Shown: positions 25,510-33,741, counted from the stretch's first letter. The stretch is DNA of 64,000 nucleotides from Nocardioides sp. Root140 (GCF_001426745.1 NZ_LMFI01000010.1:376884-440883); one strand, 5' to 3'. Program-made: numbers and translations. Notes: a model not told the origin generated them from the sequence alone.

Positions 25510-26160
25510 TCAGGCGGGTGCGGTCGCGGCGACGTACTGCGCGACGCCGTGGATCTCCTGGGTGATCTCGGTGAACCCGGCCGCGCGCAGCCGGCCCGTG
25601 AACGCGTCGGCGTCGAACATCCGCAGCCCGGTCACCCCGAGCACCCGGGACTGCACCGGCCGGACCAGGCGGTACGGCGACTCGCGGCTGGTCATCAACG
25701 AGATCCGTCCGCCGGGTCGCAGGACGCGCAGCATCTCGTCGAACGCCGCGAACGGGTCCGGGATCAGGTAGAGCGCGGCGTAGCAGTTCACCGCGTCGAA
25801 CGCGTCGTCCGGGAAGGGCTGGTCGGTCGCGTCGCCGAAGACGTACGTCGCCCGCTCGTGCGCGTTCGTCGTACGGGCCCTCTCGAGCATCGGACCTGAC
25901 ATGTCCATGCCGACCGCCAGTCCGGCAGGAGCCACCGCACGCGCGAAGGCACGGGTGAAGAGCCCCGGGCCGCAGGCCACGTCCAGCACGAGGTGGCCCG
26001 GCTTCAATCGCAGCGCCCGGACGGTGAGGGCGCGCTCGTTGCGCAGGTGGTCGAGGTCGAACCCCATGAAGGCCCAGCCCAGCAGCGGCCGGTAGGCCTT
26101 CTCGTAGACCGGCGCGAGGAGCGGGTTGCGCATGAGCCGTTGCGCCCAGCGGTCGCCCAC
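25510..26160 (-). CDS. Class I SAM-dependent methyltransferase (UbiE/COQ5-like)
   Basis: A 216-residue methyltransferase. Motif I is HLVLDVACGPGLFTRAFA near residue 60, the acidic loop is VGMDMSG, motif II is FDAVNCYAALYLIPDPF and the post-motif is EMLRVLRPGGRISLM. These place it in the Methyltransf_11/UbiE group that methylates small lipophilic molecules. The substrate is unknown. The frame stays open to 26604 but the upstream part shows no domain. A GTG at 26160, three bases past the neighbour's stop, has GGGAG eight bases upstream and is the likely start. It is co-transcribed with the VOC protein gene. Confidence 0.85.
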   Translation of the reverse strand: MGDRWAQRLMRNPLLAPVYEKAYRPLLGWAFMGFDLDHLRNERALTVRALRLKPGHLVLDVACGPGLFTRAFARAVAPAGLAVGMDMSGPMLERARTTNAHERATYVFGDATDQPFPDDAFDAVNCYAALYLIPDPFAAFDEMLRVLRPGGRISLMTSRESPYRLVRPVQSRVLGVTGLRMFDADAFTGRLRAAGFTEITQEIHGVAQYVAATAPA

Positions 26161-26162
26161 GC

Positions 26163-26558
26163 TCAGGGCTCCCACACGACTTCGACCTCGAAGCCCTCGG
26201 AGTTCTCCAGGTAGAGCGCGACGTGCTCCTCCCCGCCAGCGTGCGGGTAGCGGTCGGCGTACAGCTCGTGCCAGTCGTGGGCGCTGGACTCGGCCCGCAT
26301 GCGGTCGAGCAGGTGGCGTTCGTCGGTGAGCAGGGCGAGGTGGTTCAGGCCGGGTCGCAGCCGGTCGTGCGGCTCGTCGAGCTGGTCGGGAGAGCGCTCC
26401 ATGAAGAAGTACGTGCCGTCGGGATGCGCCCAGGAACGGCTGCTGCCCGACGTCATGTCGACCTCCCAGCCGAGCTCGCCGAGCAGCCAGCCCCACTCCC
26501 CCTCGGCGACGGCCAGATCGGCGACCCACAGGTCCAGGTGGTGCACGGCGCGTGACAT
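26163..26558 (-). CDS. VOC-family (glyoxalase/dioxygenase-like) protein
   Basis: A 131-residue single-subunit vicinal-oxygen-chelate protein. The two beta-alpha-beta modules are visible as AVHHLDLWVADL ... YFFMERSPD and LNHLALLTDERHLLD ... HVALYLENSEGFEVEVVW. The His in HHLDLW, the His in NHLALL and the terminal Glu in FEVEVV are the usual metal ligands. Function could be glyoxalase-like, dioxygenase-like or drug binding. The ATG follows TAGGGT by six bases, a leaderless promoter. The next gene on the transcript is the methyltransferase. Confidence 0.85.
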   Translation of the reverse strand: MSRAVHHLDLWVADLAVAEGEWGWLLGELGWEVDMTSGSSRSWAHPDGTYFFMERSPDQLDEPHDRLRPGLNHLALLTDERHLLDRMRAESSAHDWHELYADRYPHAGGEEHVALYLENSEGFEVEVVWEP

Positions 26559-26564
26559 GCACCG

Positions 26565-26570
26565 ACCCTA
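26565..26570 (-). promoter_or_regulatory. -10 box of a leaderless promoter (TAGGGT)
   Basis: On the minus strand TAGGGT is six bases upstream of the ATG at 26558. Confidence 0.55.
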
Positions 26571-26615
26571 GCGAGTTCTCATCGGGCGACGGAACGTGAA
26601 ACACTGTCCGCGTTC

Positions 26616-26777
26616 AGGAGGGGAGTATTCCTTCGCAGTGGTGTCGTCACCACGACAGAGCAATCTGTCCGGTGCCACTGGTCCGACTCACATCGGGCGG
26701 AAGAGACCTCCGGAGTCCATGTCCGGCTGTCGCATCCCCAAGTGCCGCAGCGTCACGCCACTCCGGAGGAGATTTCC
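26616..26777 (+). promoter_or_regulatory. yybP-ykoY manganese riboswitch with translational expression platform
   Basis: The aptamer opens with AGGAGGGGAGTATTCC (26616-26631), matching the conserved GGGGAGUA core, and closes with GGAAGAGACCTCC (26699-26711), matching the conserved AGACC core. GGAGG (26617-26621) pairs with CCTCC (26707-26711) to make P1. In the platform, CCTCCGGAG (26707-26715) is the exact complement of CTCCGGAGG (26761-26769), which overlaps the Shine-Dalgarno of terC. Mn2+ binding should stabilise P1 and free the ribosome site; without ligand the alternative helix hides it. The motif class is established as a Mn2+ sensor and commonly precedes terC-family genes. The switching model here is inference from base pairing. 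Confidence 0.85.
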
Positions 26778-27839
26778 TTGGGTGCAATCATCGGCGATTC
26801 CGTCGCCAGCCCGCTGATCTGGGCCATCACCATCTTCGTCGCCGTCGCCGTCTTCACCGTCGACCTGGCCATCATCGGCCGTCGACCGCACGAGCCCTCC
26901 ATGAAGGAGGTCAGCACCCACCTCGCGATCTTCGTGAGCATGGCGATCGTCTTCGGCGTCTGCCTGTTCATCTTCGCGGAGCCGCACGAGCTGTCCCCGA
27001 GCCCGGGACTCGAGTTCTTCTCGGGCTGGTTGCTGGAGTACTCACTCTCCATCGACAACCTGTTCATCTTCATCATCATCATGGCCAACTTCAACGTGCC
27101 GCGTGAGTACCAGCAGAAGGTGCTGATGATCGGCATCGTGCTGGCGCTGGTCATGCGCGCGATCTTCATCGTGCTCGGCGCGGCGGCCATCAACCAGTAC
27201 AGCTGGGTCTTCTACATCTTCGGCCTGTTCCTGGTCTGGACGGCGTACAAGCTGGCCAAGGAAGGCGCCGAGGACGAGGACGACGAATACGAGGAGAACC
27301 GCCTCGTGAAGTTCGCCGAGAACCACCTGCCGGCGACCAGCGAGTGGCACGGCACCAAGTTCTTCTCGATCGAGAACGGCAAGCGCCTCATCACGCCGAT
27401 GTTCCTCGTCGTGCTGACCCTCGGTACGACGGACCTGTTGTTCGCGCTGGACTCGATCCCCGCGATCTACGGCGTCACCAAGGACCCGTACCTCGTGTTC
27501 ACCGCGAACGTCTTCGCGCTGATGGGCCTGCGCCAGCTCTACTTCCTCATCGGCGGCCTGCTGCAGCGCCTGATCTACCTGTCCTACGGGCTGGCGTTCC
27601 TGCTGCTGTTCATCGGCGTGAAGCTGGTGCTGCACGCGATGCACGAGAACGAGCTGCCGTTCATCAACGGCGGCGAGCACATCAAGTGGGCGCCCGACGT
27701 GCCGATCTGGCTCTCGCTCGTGGTGATCATCGGCACCCTGGCCATCACCGCGATCGCCAGCCTGGCCGTCTCCCGCAAGATGTCCGACGAGGAGACCGAC
27801 GCCCGCACCGGCCCACGTCGCGACTGGGAGAACGACTGA
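26778..27839 (+). CDS. terC: TerC-family integral membrane protein (probable Mn2+ exporter)
   Basis: A 353-residue TerC/Alx-family membrane protein with about nine helices. The two family hallmarks are both present: EYSLSIDNLFIFIIIM (first acidic motif) and TDLLFALDSIPAIYGV (second motif), whose acidic residues probably bind metal. A cytosolic acidic loop (EDEDDEYEEN) lies between helices. The family exports Mn2+ and loads secreted metalloproteins. The start is a TTG at 26778 directly behind GGAGGAG with six-base spacing; no ATG nearby has such a signal. Translation should be controlled by the upstream yybP-ykoY riboswitch, consistent with Mn2+ efflux. It ends at a long palindrome shared with the convergent gene. 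Confidence 0.92.
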   Translation: MGAIIGDSVASPLIWAITIFVAVAVFTVDLAIIGRRPHEPSMKEVSTHLAIFVSMAIVFGVCLFIFAEPHELSPSPGLEFFSGWLLEYSLSIDNLFIFIIIMANFNVPREYQQKVLMIGIVLALVMRAIFIVLGAAAINQYSWVFYIFGLFLVWTAYKLAKEGAEDEDDEYEENRLVKFAENHLPATSEWHGTKFFSIENGKRLITPMFLVVLTLGTTDLLFALDSIPAIYGVTKDPYLVFTANVFALMGLRQLYFLIGGLLQRLIYLSYGLAFLLLFIGVKLVLHAMHENELPFINGGEHIKWAPDVPIWLSLVVIIGTLAITAIASLAVSRKMSDEETDARTGPRRDWEND

Positions 27840-27848
27840 CCTGACGAG

Positions 27849-27894
27849 GTTGAGGGCTCAGGTGGCTGCCATGGCAACCACCTGAGCCCTCAAC
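27849..27894. terminator. Family D palindrome, copy 1 (17-bp perfect stem, 12-nt loop)
   Basis: GTTGAGGGCTCAGGTGG (27849-27865) and its exact complement (27878-27894) flank a 12-base loop. It lies between the convergent terC and anti-sigma-like genes. A near-identical hairpin with the same loop length lies at 29214-29261. Confidence 0.8.
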
Positions 27895-27899
27895 TCATT

Positions 27900-28610
27900 T
27901 CAGGAGTCGAACCAGGTCGGGTCGGTGACCAGCTGCACGAGCTCCTGGCGGCTGAGCACCGGGTCCTCCCGGGTCACCGGCCCGCCCATTTGCGGGTCGG
28001 TGCCGTTGTAGGCCACCAGGTTGACCGACCTGCCGTCACGGCCGAGGTAGAACCCCCGGGTGCCTTCGAGGTCGGGGTTGACGCCCAGCACATCGGGGCT
28101 GCTGGGCTCGACCAGCACCCAACCGCCGGCCGTCTCGGAGCAGCCCTCCAACTGCGCGCACCTGCCTGCCCACGTGGACAGGAGCGGGTCATCGGGGTCC
28201 TCGGTCACGATCGCCTGGACGGTTCCCAGACCGGTGCCGTCGCGCGGATCGAACTCGATCGTGCCGACGTAGGTGCCGTCCGCGACCAGTCGCGCTGGCA
28301 CTGGAGCCATCACCTGCTGTTGCAAGCGCTCGAGCTTGGGTGGCAGTGCAGGCCCTGCCTCCGCGGGCTTCGGCTTGACGTCGGTCGCGGCCACCCGCTC
28401 GTCGGGGTTCGGCGCCTTCTCCCCGAACGGGCCCAGCATCGCGGTGGTGGCCACCAGTGCGACCACCGCCGCTGCGCCCGCCAGCGCCGTCGCACGCTGC
28501 CGACGTACCCGACGCTGCCCTCGGCGTACGCCGCCGGCCACGAGCGCCTCGGTGCCGTGAACGCCCTGAGTCGCTCGTTCCAGCAGTGCCGTCATCTCGT
28601 GCTCATTCAT
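27900..28610 (-). CDS. Single-pass membrane protein coupled to ECF sigma factor, unknown function
   Basis: A 236-residue protein coded directly after the sigma factor and overlapping it by eight bases. A short N-terminal cytosolic part (MNEHEMTALLERATQGVHG, then an Arg-rich stretch) precedes one membrane helix at about residues 40-60 (ALAGAAAVVALVATTAM). A large extracytoplasmic domain follows, with a cysteine pair (GRCAQLEGCSE). The topology and coupling suggest an anti-sigma factor, but no ZAS or RskA motif is seen in the short cytosolic part. SigE-type sigma factors in actinobacteria often have such a poorly conserved partner. It could alternatively be a target surface protein. Function is inferred from context only. 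Confidence 0.7.
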   Translation of the reverse strand: MNEHEMTALLERATQGVHGTEALVAGGVRRGQRRVRRQRATALAGAAAVVALVATTAMLGPFGEKAPNPDERVAATDVKPKPAEAGPALPPKLERLQQQVMAPVPARLVADGTYVGTIEFDPRDGTGLGTVQAIVTEDPDDPLLSTWAGRCAQLEGCSETAGGWVLVEPSSPDVLGVNPDLEGTRGFYLGRDGRSVNLVAYNGTDPQMGGPVTREDPVLSRQELVQLVTDPTWFDS

Positions 28611-29118
28611 GGGGCCCGCTCCTGCTCGTGATCAGAAAATCGGGCCCGAGAATCTCTCGTACCCTCGCGAGAGCCCGCGAGCTGCGGCTGCGAACGGCCT
28701 GCTCGGACAGGTCCAGGTCGCGTGCGACGGACCGGCAGTCGAGGCCGACCAGGTAGCGCTGCACCACGATCGCGCGGTCGGTCGCAGACAGTTGGCGCAG
28801 CGCCGCGACCAACGTGTGTCGCAGCGCAACGTCCGCGTCGAGGCATGCCTGATCCGGGATGTCGGCGGTGGGCCGCTCGGTCGACGACCGCTTGCGGGTC
28901 GTGCTGATGAACAGCCGGACCAGGATGGTGCGGGCATAGGCCACCGGGTTCTCAGCGTCGCGGACCTTCGACCACCGGCCGTAGACGCGGGCCAGGGTGT
29001 CCTGCACGAGGTCCTCGGCGAGGAACCGGTCCCCACACATCAGGAAGGCCGCCCGGAGCAGTTCGCCCGAGGTCGCTTGCGCGAAGTCCTCGAACTGCGC
29101 CCGATCGCCCTGCCGCAT
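28603..29118 (-). CDS. ECF RNA polymerase sigma factor, SigE family
   Basis: A 171-residue group 4 sigma factor. Region 2 is FEDFAQATSGELLRAAFLMCGDRFLAEDLVQDTLARVYGRW (core FLAEDLVQDTLARVYGRW), at about residues 8-50. Region 4 is LRQLSATDRAIVVQRYLVGLDCRSVARDLDLSEQAVRSRSSRAL (core ARDLDLSEQAVRSRSSRAL), at about 105-150. The pattern is that of the actinobacterial SigE-like (SigE70) families, which respond to surface or envelope signals. Start: ATG at 29118 with GGTGGGG upstream. It shares an eight-base overlap with the membrane protein gene, so the two are translationally coupled and probably act together. Confidence 0.9.
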   Translation of the reverse strand: MRQGDRAQFEDFAQATSGELLRAAFLMCGDRFLAEDLVQDTLARVYGRWSKVRDAENPVAYARTILVRLFISTTRKRSSTERPTADIPDQACLDADVALRHTLVAALRQLSATDRAIVVQRYLVGLDCRSVARDLDLSEQAVRSRSSRALARVREILGPDFLITSRSGPHE

Positions 29119-29213
29119 GAAGTCCCCACCTTGTTTCGGCTGCTACGTCACTCTCTCACTCACTACGACGAGGCGACCGTGGGGAATGTGGCAACCAACT
29201 TCGCACGACCTGC

Positions 29214-29261
29214 GGTTGAGTGCTGAGGTGGTTGCTCCGGCGACCACCTCAGCACTCAACC
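29214..29261. terminator. Family D palindrome, copy 2 (18-bp perfect stem, 12-nt loop)
   Basis: GGTTGAGTGCTGAGGTGG (29214-29231) and its exact complement (29244-29261) enclose 12 bases. Fifteen of 17 stem positions match copy 1 at 27849. It follows the stop of the xylose-type permease gene on the minus strand. Confidence 0.8.
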
Positions 29262-29274
29262 TCGGAGGGGCCAG

Positions 29275-30528
29275 TCAGCCGCGACCGCTGGACTCCCTGG
29301 CCTGGCGCGCCTTGGAGTCAACCGCAACGGCGAGCAGGAGCACCCCGCCGGTGACGATGAGTCGCACCGACGACGAGTCGACGCCAACCATGTTGAGTCC
29401 GCTCTGGATCGCCTTGAGCACCAGGATGCCGAGCAGCGCCGACCACGCCGAGCCCCGGCCGCCGAACAGGCTGGTGCCGCCGATGACAGCGGCCGCAATC
29501 GCCGTGAGGTTCGTGTCGCCGGTGCCGCTGCTCTGCGACACTGACGTCACCTGCGCCGCCGCCAGCAGCCCGCCGAGGGCAGCGAGGGTGGAACACATCA
29601 CGAAGACGGACACATAGGTGCGTCCCACCTTGATGCCGGCGCGACGCGCGGCGTCCTCGCTGCCACCGATTGCGAACACGTGACGGCCCCACGTCGTACG
29701 ACGCAGAGCGAAGTCGACAATCATGACGAGCAGGACGAAGAACACCCAGAGGTAGCCCCAGCCGCGGTCGATGTACAGGTAGTAGGTCGCGAACAGCAGA
29801 CCGACGAGCATCAGGCCTGCCTTGATCAGCACGCCCGGCATCCACAGCGAACTCAGCCCGGCTCTTTCTCGACTCCTGGAGGCGAGCGAGCGGCTGGTCA
29901 GGTACCCGACACTCAGCAACACGACCAAGGCATATGCCGCACCTTGCGGGAGGTATTCGTAGCGCACATATTGCACGAAGTTGCTGCCCTCGGGCAGGTT
30001 GATCGACCCTTCCTTGCCGAGCACCAGATAGAGCACGCCCTCGAAGCCGAGCAGGCCAGCCAGCGAGAAGACGAAGCTCGGAATGCCGAACGCGTTGTAG
30101 AGGATCGCGTAGAACAGGCCCACGGCAAGCCCCGACAGGATTCCGGCCACGAGGCCGAGCGCCATGTCGTGACCCTGGCGGACGACGACGACCGCCATCA
30201 CCGCCGCCGCCATGCCACTGACCGAGCCCACGGAGAGGTCGATCTCCCCGAGCAGCAGCACCAGCACGATGCCGAGCGCGATGATGCCCACAGGTGCGGC
30301 GAACTGGGTGATGGAGACAAGGTTGCGCGAGGAGAGGAAGATCGGCTCCATCGCATAGAAGACCAGGCTGATGACGATCAGCCCGATGATCACCGGCAGC
30401 ATGCCGAGGTCGCCGCCCCGGATCCGGTTCCAGAGGCTGCGGGCACCCCCCGTGACCCCGCCGCGTCCGATCAGTCGCTCGTCGACGAGATCTGCGGCGA
30501 TCGGCGATTCGGCGGTCTCACTCGTCAT
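29275..30528 (-). CDS. Sugar ABC transporter permease (XylH/RbsC type)
   Basis: A 417-residue membrane permease of the carbohydrate CUT2 class, with about ten hydrophobic helices. Characteristic segments are ISLVFYAMEPIFLSSRNLVSITQFAAPVGIIALG, where the first periplasmic loop follows helix one, and LLLGEIDLSVGSVSGMAAAVMAV near residue 90. The latter is the family signature EIDLSVGS. A second conserved region lies near the end (TAIAAAVIGGTSLFGGRGS). It forms the channel for a pentose or hexose import system with the adjacent ATPase and XylF-like binding protein. Its ATG overlaps the end of the ATPase gene by 11 bases. Confidence 0.92.
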   Translation of the reverse strand: MTSETAESPIAADLVDERLIGRGGVTGGARSLWNRIRGGDLGMLPVIIGLIVISLVFYAMEPIFLSSRNLVSITQFAAPVGIIALGIVLVLLLGEIDLSVGSVSGMAAAVMAVVVVRQGHDMALGLVAGILSGLAVGLFYAILYNAFGIPSFVFSLAGLLGFEGVLYLVLGKEGSINLPEGSNFVQYVRYEYLPQGAAYALVVLLSVGYLTSRSLASRSRERAGLSSLWMPGVLIKAGLMLVGLLFATYYLYIDRGWGYLWVFFVLLVMIVDFALRRTTWGRHVFAIGGSEDAARRAGIKVGRTYVSVFVMCSTLAALGGLLAAAQVTSVSQSSGTGDTNLTAIAAAVIGGTSLFGGRGSAWSALLGILVLKAIQSGLNMVGVDSSSVRLIVTGGVLLLAVAVDSKARQARESSGRG

Positions 30529-31324
30529 GGGCCAGTCCCCTGCGTTGCGCTCGTGAAGCGACGACGTTGTCCGACGCCCCGGTGATCGCCGCGACCAACT
30601 CTTCGGTGGACGTGTCTGCGGCGCGGAACTCGGCGGCGTTGCGGCCCAGCCGCATCACCACGATCCGATCGGCCACGGCCTGGACGTCGGCCATGTTGTG
30701 GCTGACCAGGATGACACCGAGGCCGTTCTCGCGGAGTCGCTCGACGAGGTTGAGCACCTCGGCCGTCTGCGCGACACCGAGCGCCGCGGTGGGCTCGTCG
30801 AGGATCACGACCTTGGGTGATCCGACCAGTGCCCGGGCGATCGCCACCGTCTGGCGTTGACCGCCCGAGAGCGCGGCGATCGGAATCCGCACCGAGGGGA
30901 TCTTGGCCGACAGGCTGCGCAGCAGTCGCCAGGCCTCCTTCTCCATCGCGACCTCGTCGATGCGCGACCACCTTCTCAGCTCCTGACCGAGGAACAGGTT
31001 GGCCACGACGTCGAGGTTGTCGCACAAGGAGAGGTCCTGGAAGACGGTGGAGACACCCAGCGCCTTGGCCTGCGAGGGGCCGTCCGGACTCGTCGTCGTA
31101 CCTGCGTAGGTCATCGCTCCGCTGTCGGCCTGATAGACGCCGGCGATGATCTTGACGAGCGTTGACTTGCCCGCGCCGTTGTCGCCCACGAGCGCGACCA
31201 CCTCACCGGCGTGAACTTCGAGCGCCACATCGCTGAGCGCCTGAACGGCCCCGAACCTCTTGGTCACCCCGGTGAGGGAGAGCACGTTCTCCCCGGCCGA
31301 TGCGACCTCCACGTCGTGCGTCAC
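30518..31324 (-). CDS. Sugar ABC transporter ATP-binding protein, single NBD
   Basis: A 268-residue ABC ATPase. Walker A GDNGAGKST is near residue 45, the Q-loop is STVFQDLSLCDNL, the signature is AALSGGQRQTVAIARAL, Walker B is VVILDEPTAALG and the switch His is LVSHNMADV. Most CUT2 sugar importers use a fused double-NBD protein of about 500 residues. This one has a single NBD, as in the FrcA-type systems, and must work as a homodimer. The GTG start overlaps the upstream stop by four bases (GTGA), so translation is coupled to the binding-protein gene. The longer frame to 31345 adds nothing conserved. Confidence 0.92.
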   Translation of the reverse strand: MTHDVEVASAGENVLSLTGVTKRFGAVQALSDVALEVHAGEVVALVGDNGAGKSTLVKIIAGVYQADSGAMTYAGTTTSPDGPSQAKALGVSTVFQDLSLCDNLDVVANLFLGQELRRWSRIDEVAMEKEAWRLLRSLSAKIPSVRIPIAALSGGQRQTVAIARALVGSPKVVILDEPTAALGVAQTAEVLNLVERLRENGLGVILVSHNMADVQAVADRIVVMRLGRNAAEFRAADTSTEELVAAITGASDNVVASRAQRRGLAHDE

Positions 31325-32376
31325 TTCACACCGGCCGCCGCACAAGCGTCCGCATAGTCCGCCGTACAGATGTCGTCAACGGACCAGAAGCCATCCGCGA
31401 CCACCGTGTCCATGATGTTGTCCTGCGTCACTACGACCGGGTCGAAGATGAAGGACGGAACGCCTTCATAGTCAGAGGCACCGGTGACCTCGTCACCTCG
31501 GGCAATCGCCACGGCTACCTCGGCCGCCTTCTCGGCCTGCTCCTTGATCGACTTGTAGATCGTCATCCGTTGCTCACCCGCCACGATGCGCTGAATGGCA
31601 GTGACCTCGGCGTCCTGTCCGGTCACCGGCGGCAACTCCTTGACATCGGCGCCTTTGAGCGCGCTGATCGCACCGCCGGCCTGGCCATCGTTCGCGGCGT
31701 ATATGCCCTGGATCCTGTCGTTGCCGAACCTGGTCAACTGGTCCGTGGTGAATTGGTTGGCGTTCTCGGGACTCCAGTCAGGGTTGTCGTACTCCGCGAT
31801 CACCTTGAGGTTCGACTTGTCGATCGCCGAGTGCGCACCCTTCTTGAAGACCGGCGCGTTCGGGTCGCGCGGGTCGCCGTTCAGCATGATGATGCTTCCC
31901 TTGTCGCCCATGGCCTCGATCAGGGCTTCACCCTGCATCCGGCCGACGGTCTCATTGTCGAACGACATGTAGTAGTCGGCACCCTCGATGAATCGGTCAT
32001 AGGCCACGGTCGGCACGTCGGACTCTCGCGCCGTCTTGATCAGCGACGTCGCAGTGTTCGCATCCACGGGGTCGAGGACGACCACGTCGGCGCCTTGGGT
32101 GATGGCGGAGTCGACCTGCTCGGACTGGGCGTTCACGTCACCGTCGGCGTTGAAGTACTTGACCTCGCACTCCTCGCAGAGCTCCTTGACCTTGGCCTCG
32201 AAGAGAGGCTTGTCGAAGGTCTCGTAGCGCGTCGTCTTCGTCTCGGGGAGCAGCAGGGCGATGACGGGGTCGTCGCCACCCTCGGCCGCGTCGTTGGCGC
32301 CGCACGCCACCAGGGTGCCGGCGCTGATCAGCACGGCGACACCGATGGCGGCGACGCGATGGAACTTTGTGGTCAC
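31321..32376 (-). CDS. Sugar-binding lipoprotein (XylF-like)
   Basis: A 351-residue periplasmic-binding-protein-like lipoprotein. The signal sequence ends in a lipobox (TLVACG, Cys 25), so it is anchored to the outer face of the membrane. The fold shows two Rossmann-like lobes: VIALLLPETKTTRYETFD at the start, the ADVVVLDPVDANTATSLI strand-loop, and PTVAYDRFIEGADYYMSFDNETVG. The last is strongly reminiscent of E. coli XylF. Xylose is the likely ligand, but other pentoses cannot be excluded. The GTG at 32376 has AGGAGG seven bases upstream. It is the first gene of the importer operon, divergent from the ROK repressor. Confidence 0.9.
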   Translation of the reverse strand: MTTKFHRVAAIGVAVLISAGTLVACGANDAAEGGDDPVIALLLPETKTTRYETFDKPLFEAKVKELCEECEVKYFNADGDVNAQSEQVDSAITQGADVVVLDPVDANTATSLIKTARESDVPTVAYDRFIEGADYYMSFDNETVGRMQGEALIEAMGDKGSIIMLNGDPRDPNAPVFKKGAHSAIDKSNLKVIAEYDNPDWSPENANQFTTDQLTRFGNDRIQGIYAANDGQAGGAISALKGADVKELPPVTGQDAEVTAIQRIVAGEQRMTIYKSIKEQAEKAAEVAVAIARGDEVTGASDYEGVPSFIFDPVVVTQDNIMDTVVADGFWSVDDICTADYADACAAAGVK

Positions 32377-32486
32377 GACTTCCTCCTGATTCCCGGTCCG
32401 CCACCGTGAGGACGGCGTCCGGCGCTGGTGAGGTCGAGTGTTGTGGCTCACACCGTTTGCCGTCAAGAGTTGAACGCAAAATCGTT

Positions 32487-32512
32487 CCAAGTTGCAACAT
32501 TGAGCAATTTGG
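32487..32512. promoter_or_regulatory. Candidate ROK-regulator operator in divergent promoter region
   Basis: CCAAGTTGC (32487-32495) and GCAATTTGG (32504-32512) form an inverted repeat with one mismatch and an eight-base gap. It is in an AT-richer stretch between the sugar importer and the ROK regulator genes. The position fits an operator for that repressor. Confidence 0.5.
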
Positions 32513-32557
32513 ACGCTTCTCTTGACGACAAGCGTTGCGATGTCAGAAGGTTCACCC

Positions 32558-33739
32558 ATGCCGCCCGAGACACCTGCCGCGCACCATCCCGGCTCGACGT
32601 CGTCGCTGCGTACGGCGAACCAGCTGCGCGTGGTCGACGTACTCCGTGGCCGCATCGGCGGCGTCCCGGCGGACGGCGCACCCCTGACCCAGGCCGAGCT
32701 GGCCCGGATCACCGGGCTCGCCCCCGCGACCGTGTCCAACATCGTCCGCGACCTCGCCGGCGCCGGGCTCGTGTCCACCGAACCCGGCAGCGGCCGGCGG
32801 GGCACGACGATCCGCATCGCCCGGGCCGCCGGCGTGGTGGCCGGGGTCGACTTCGGGCACAGTCACCTCTCGGTGGGGCTGGGCGACCTGGCCGGCAACG
32901 TCATCGCCGAGCGCCGCCAGCCCCTCGACCCGGCCCACACCCATGACGAGGGCCTCACCCTGGCCCGGAGCCTGATGACCGAGCTGTGTGAGGAGGCCGG
33001 CATCGACGAGCCTGTCCGCAACATCGGGATGGGCCTGCCTGCACCGATCGTCGCCGGGCTCGTCCGCTCGTCGGCGATCCTGCCCGGCTGGGTCGGCGTG
33101 AACGCCCGAGAGGTGGCGACAGCCGCCTTCGACAGCCCGGTGCACATCGAGAACGACGCCAACCTCGCGGCGTTGGCCGAGCACCGCCAGGGCGCGGCGC
33201 GCGACCACGCCACCTCGGTGCTGATCAAGATCTCGTCAGGCGTCGGCGCCGGCGTGATCCTCGAGGACCGACTGTTCCGTGGGTCCTCCGGCAGCGCGGG
33301 CGAGATCGGCCACCTCACCCTCGACGCCCAGGGCCCGGTCTGCCGGTGCGGCAGCCGTGGCTGCCTCGAGGCCTACGCGTCCGTCGGCGCCGTGCAGGAT
33401 CTCCTGGTCGGCCAGTTCCCCGACGCGTCGATCGACGACATCATTGCCGCGGCCCGCGAGGGCAACGTCTCCGCGCTGCGCACCTTCGAGGACGCCGGTC
33501 TGCACGTGGGCTGGGGCGTCGCGTCCGTGGTGAACCTGCTCAATCCCGACATCGTGCTGATCGGCGGCGACATGGCCCGCGCCGGCGACCTGCTGCTCGA
33601 CTCGGTGCGGGTCGGCCTGCGCCGGCACGCGCTCGACACCGCCGCGAGCACTCCGGTCGAGGCCGGCGTGCTCGGCGAGCGGGCCTCACTGGTCGGCGCC
33701 GTACTCCTGGCCTCCGACCGAACCGAGCTCCACGTCTGA
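32558..33739 (+). CDS. ROK-family transcriptional repressor (XylR-like)
   Basis: A 393-residue ROK regulator. A winged helix-turn-helix occupies about residues 30-80 (LTQAELARITGLAPATVSNIVRDLAGAGLV; core ITGLAPATVSNIVRDL). The sugar-kinase-like domain follows, with the nucleotide-binding GVDFGHSHLSVGLGDL, the ENDANLAALAEHRQGAA segment and the zinc motif CRCGSRGCLEAY near residue 265. It lies divergent to the xylose-type importer and probably represses it in the absence of sugar. Possible starts are TTG 32522, ATG 32540 and ATG 32558. The last has GAAGG seven bases upstream and is chosen. The 3' end runs into a family A repeat cluster shared with guaA. Confidence 0.88.
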   Translation: MPPETPAAHHPGSTSSLRTANQLRVVDVLRGRIGGVPADGAPLTQAELARITGLAPATVSNIVRDLAGAGLVSTEPGSGRRGTTIRIARAAGVVAGVDFGHSHLSVGLGDLAGNVIAERRQPLDPAHTHDEGLTLARSLMTELCEEAGIDEPVRNIGMGLPAPIVAGLVRSSAILPGWVGVNAREVATAAFDSPVHIENDANLAALAEHRQGAARDHATSVLIKISSGVGAGVILEDRLFRGSSGSAGEIGHLTLDAQGPVCRCGSRGCLEAYASVGAVQDLLVGQFPDASIDDIIAAAREGNVSALRTFEDAGLHVGWGVASVVNLLNPDIVLIGGDMARAGDLLLDSVRVGLRRHALDTAASTPVEAGVLGERASLVGAVLLASDRTELHV

Positions 33740-33741
33740 CG

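Noticed and set aside
26559..26770. An upstream ATG frame (from 26742) as the start of terC
   Set aside because: The additional residues fall in the riboswitch expression platform. The TTG at 26778 has an ideal GGAGGAG and six-base spacing.
32377..32557. AT-rich divergent region as a horizontally acquired fragment
   Set aside because: Lower GC is limited to about 100 bp and is explained by a divergent promoter with an operator-like repeat.
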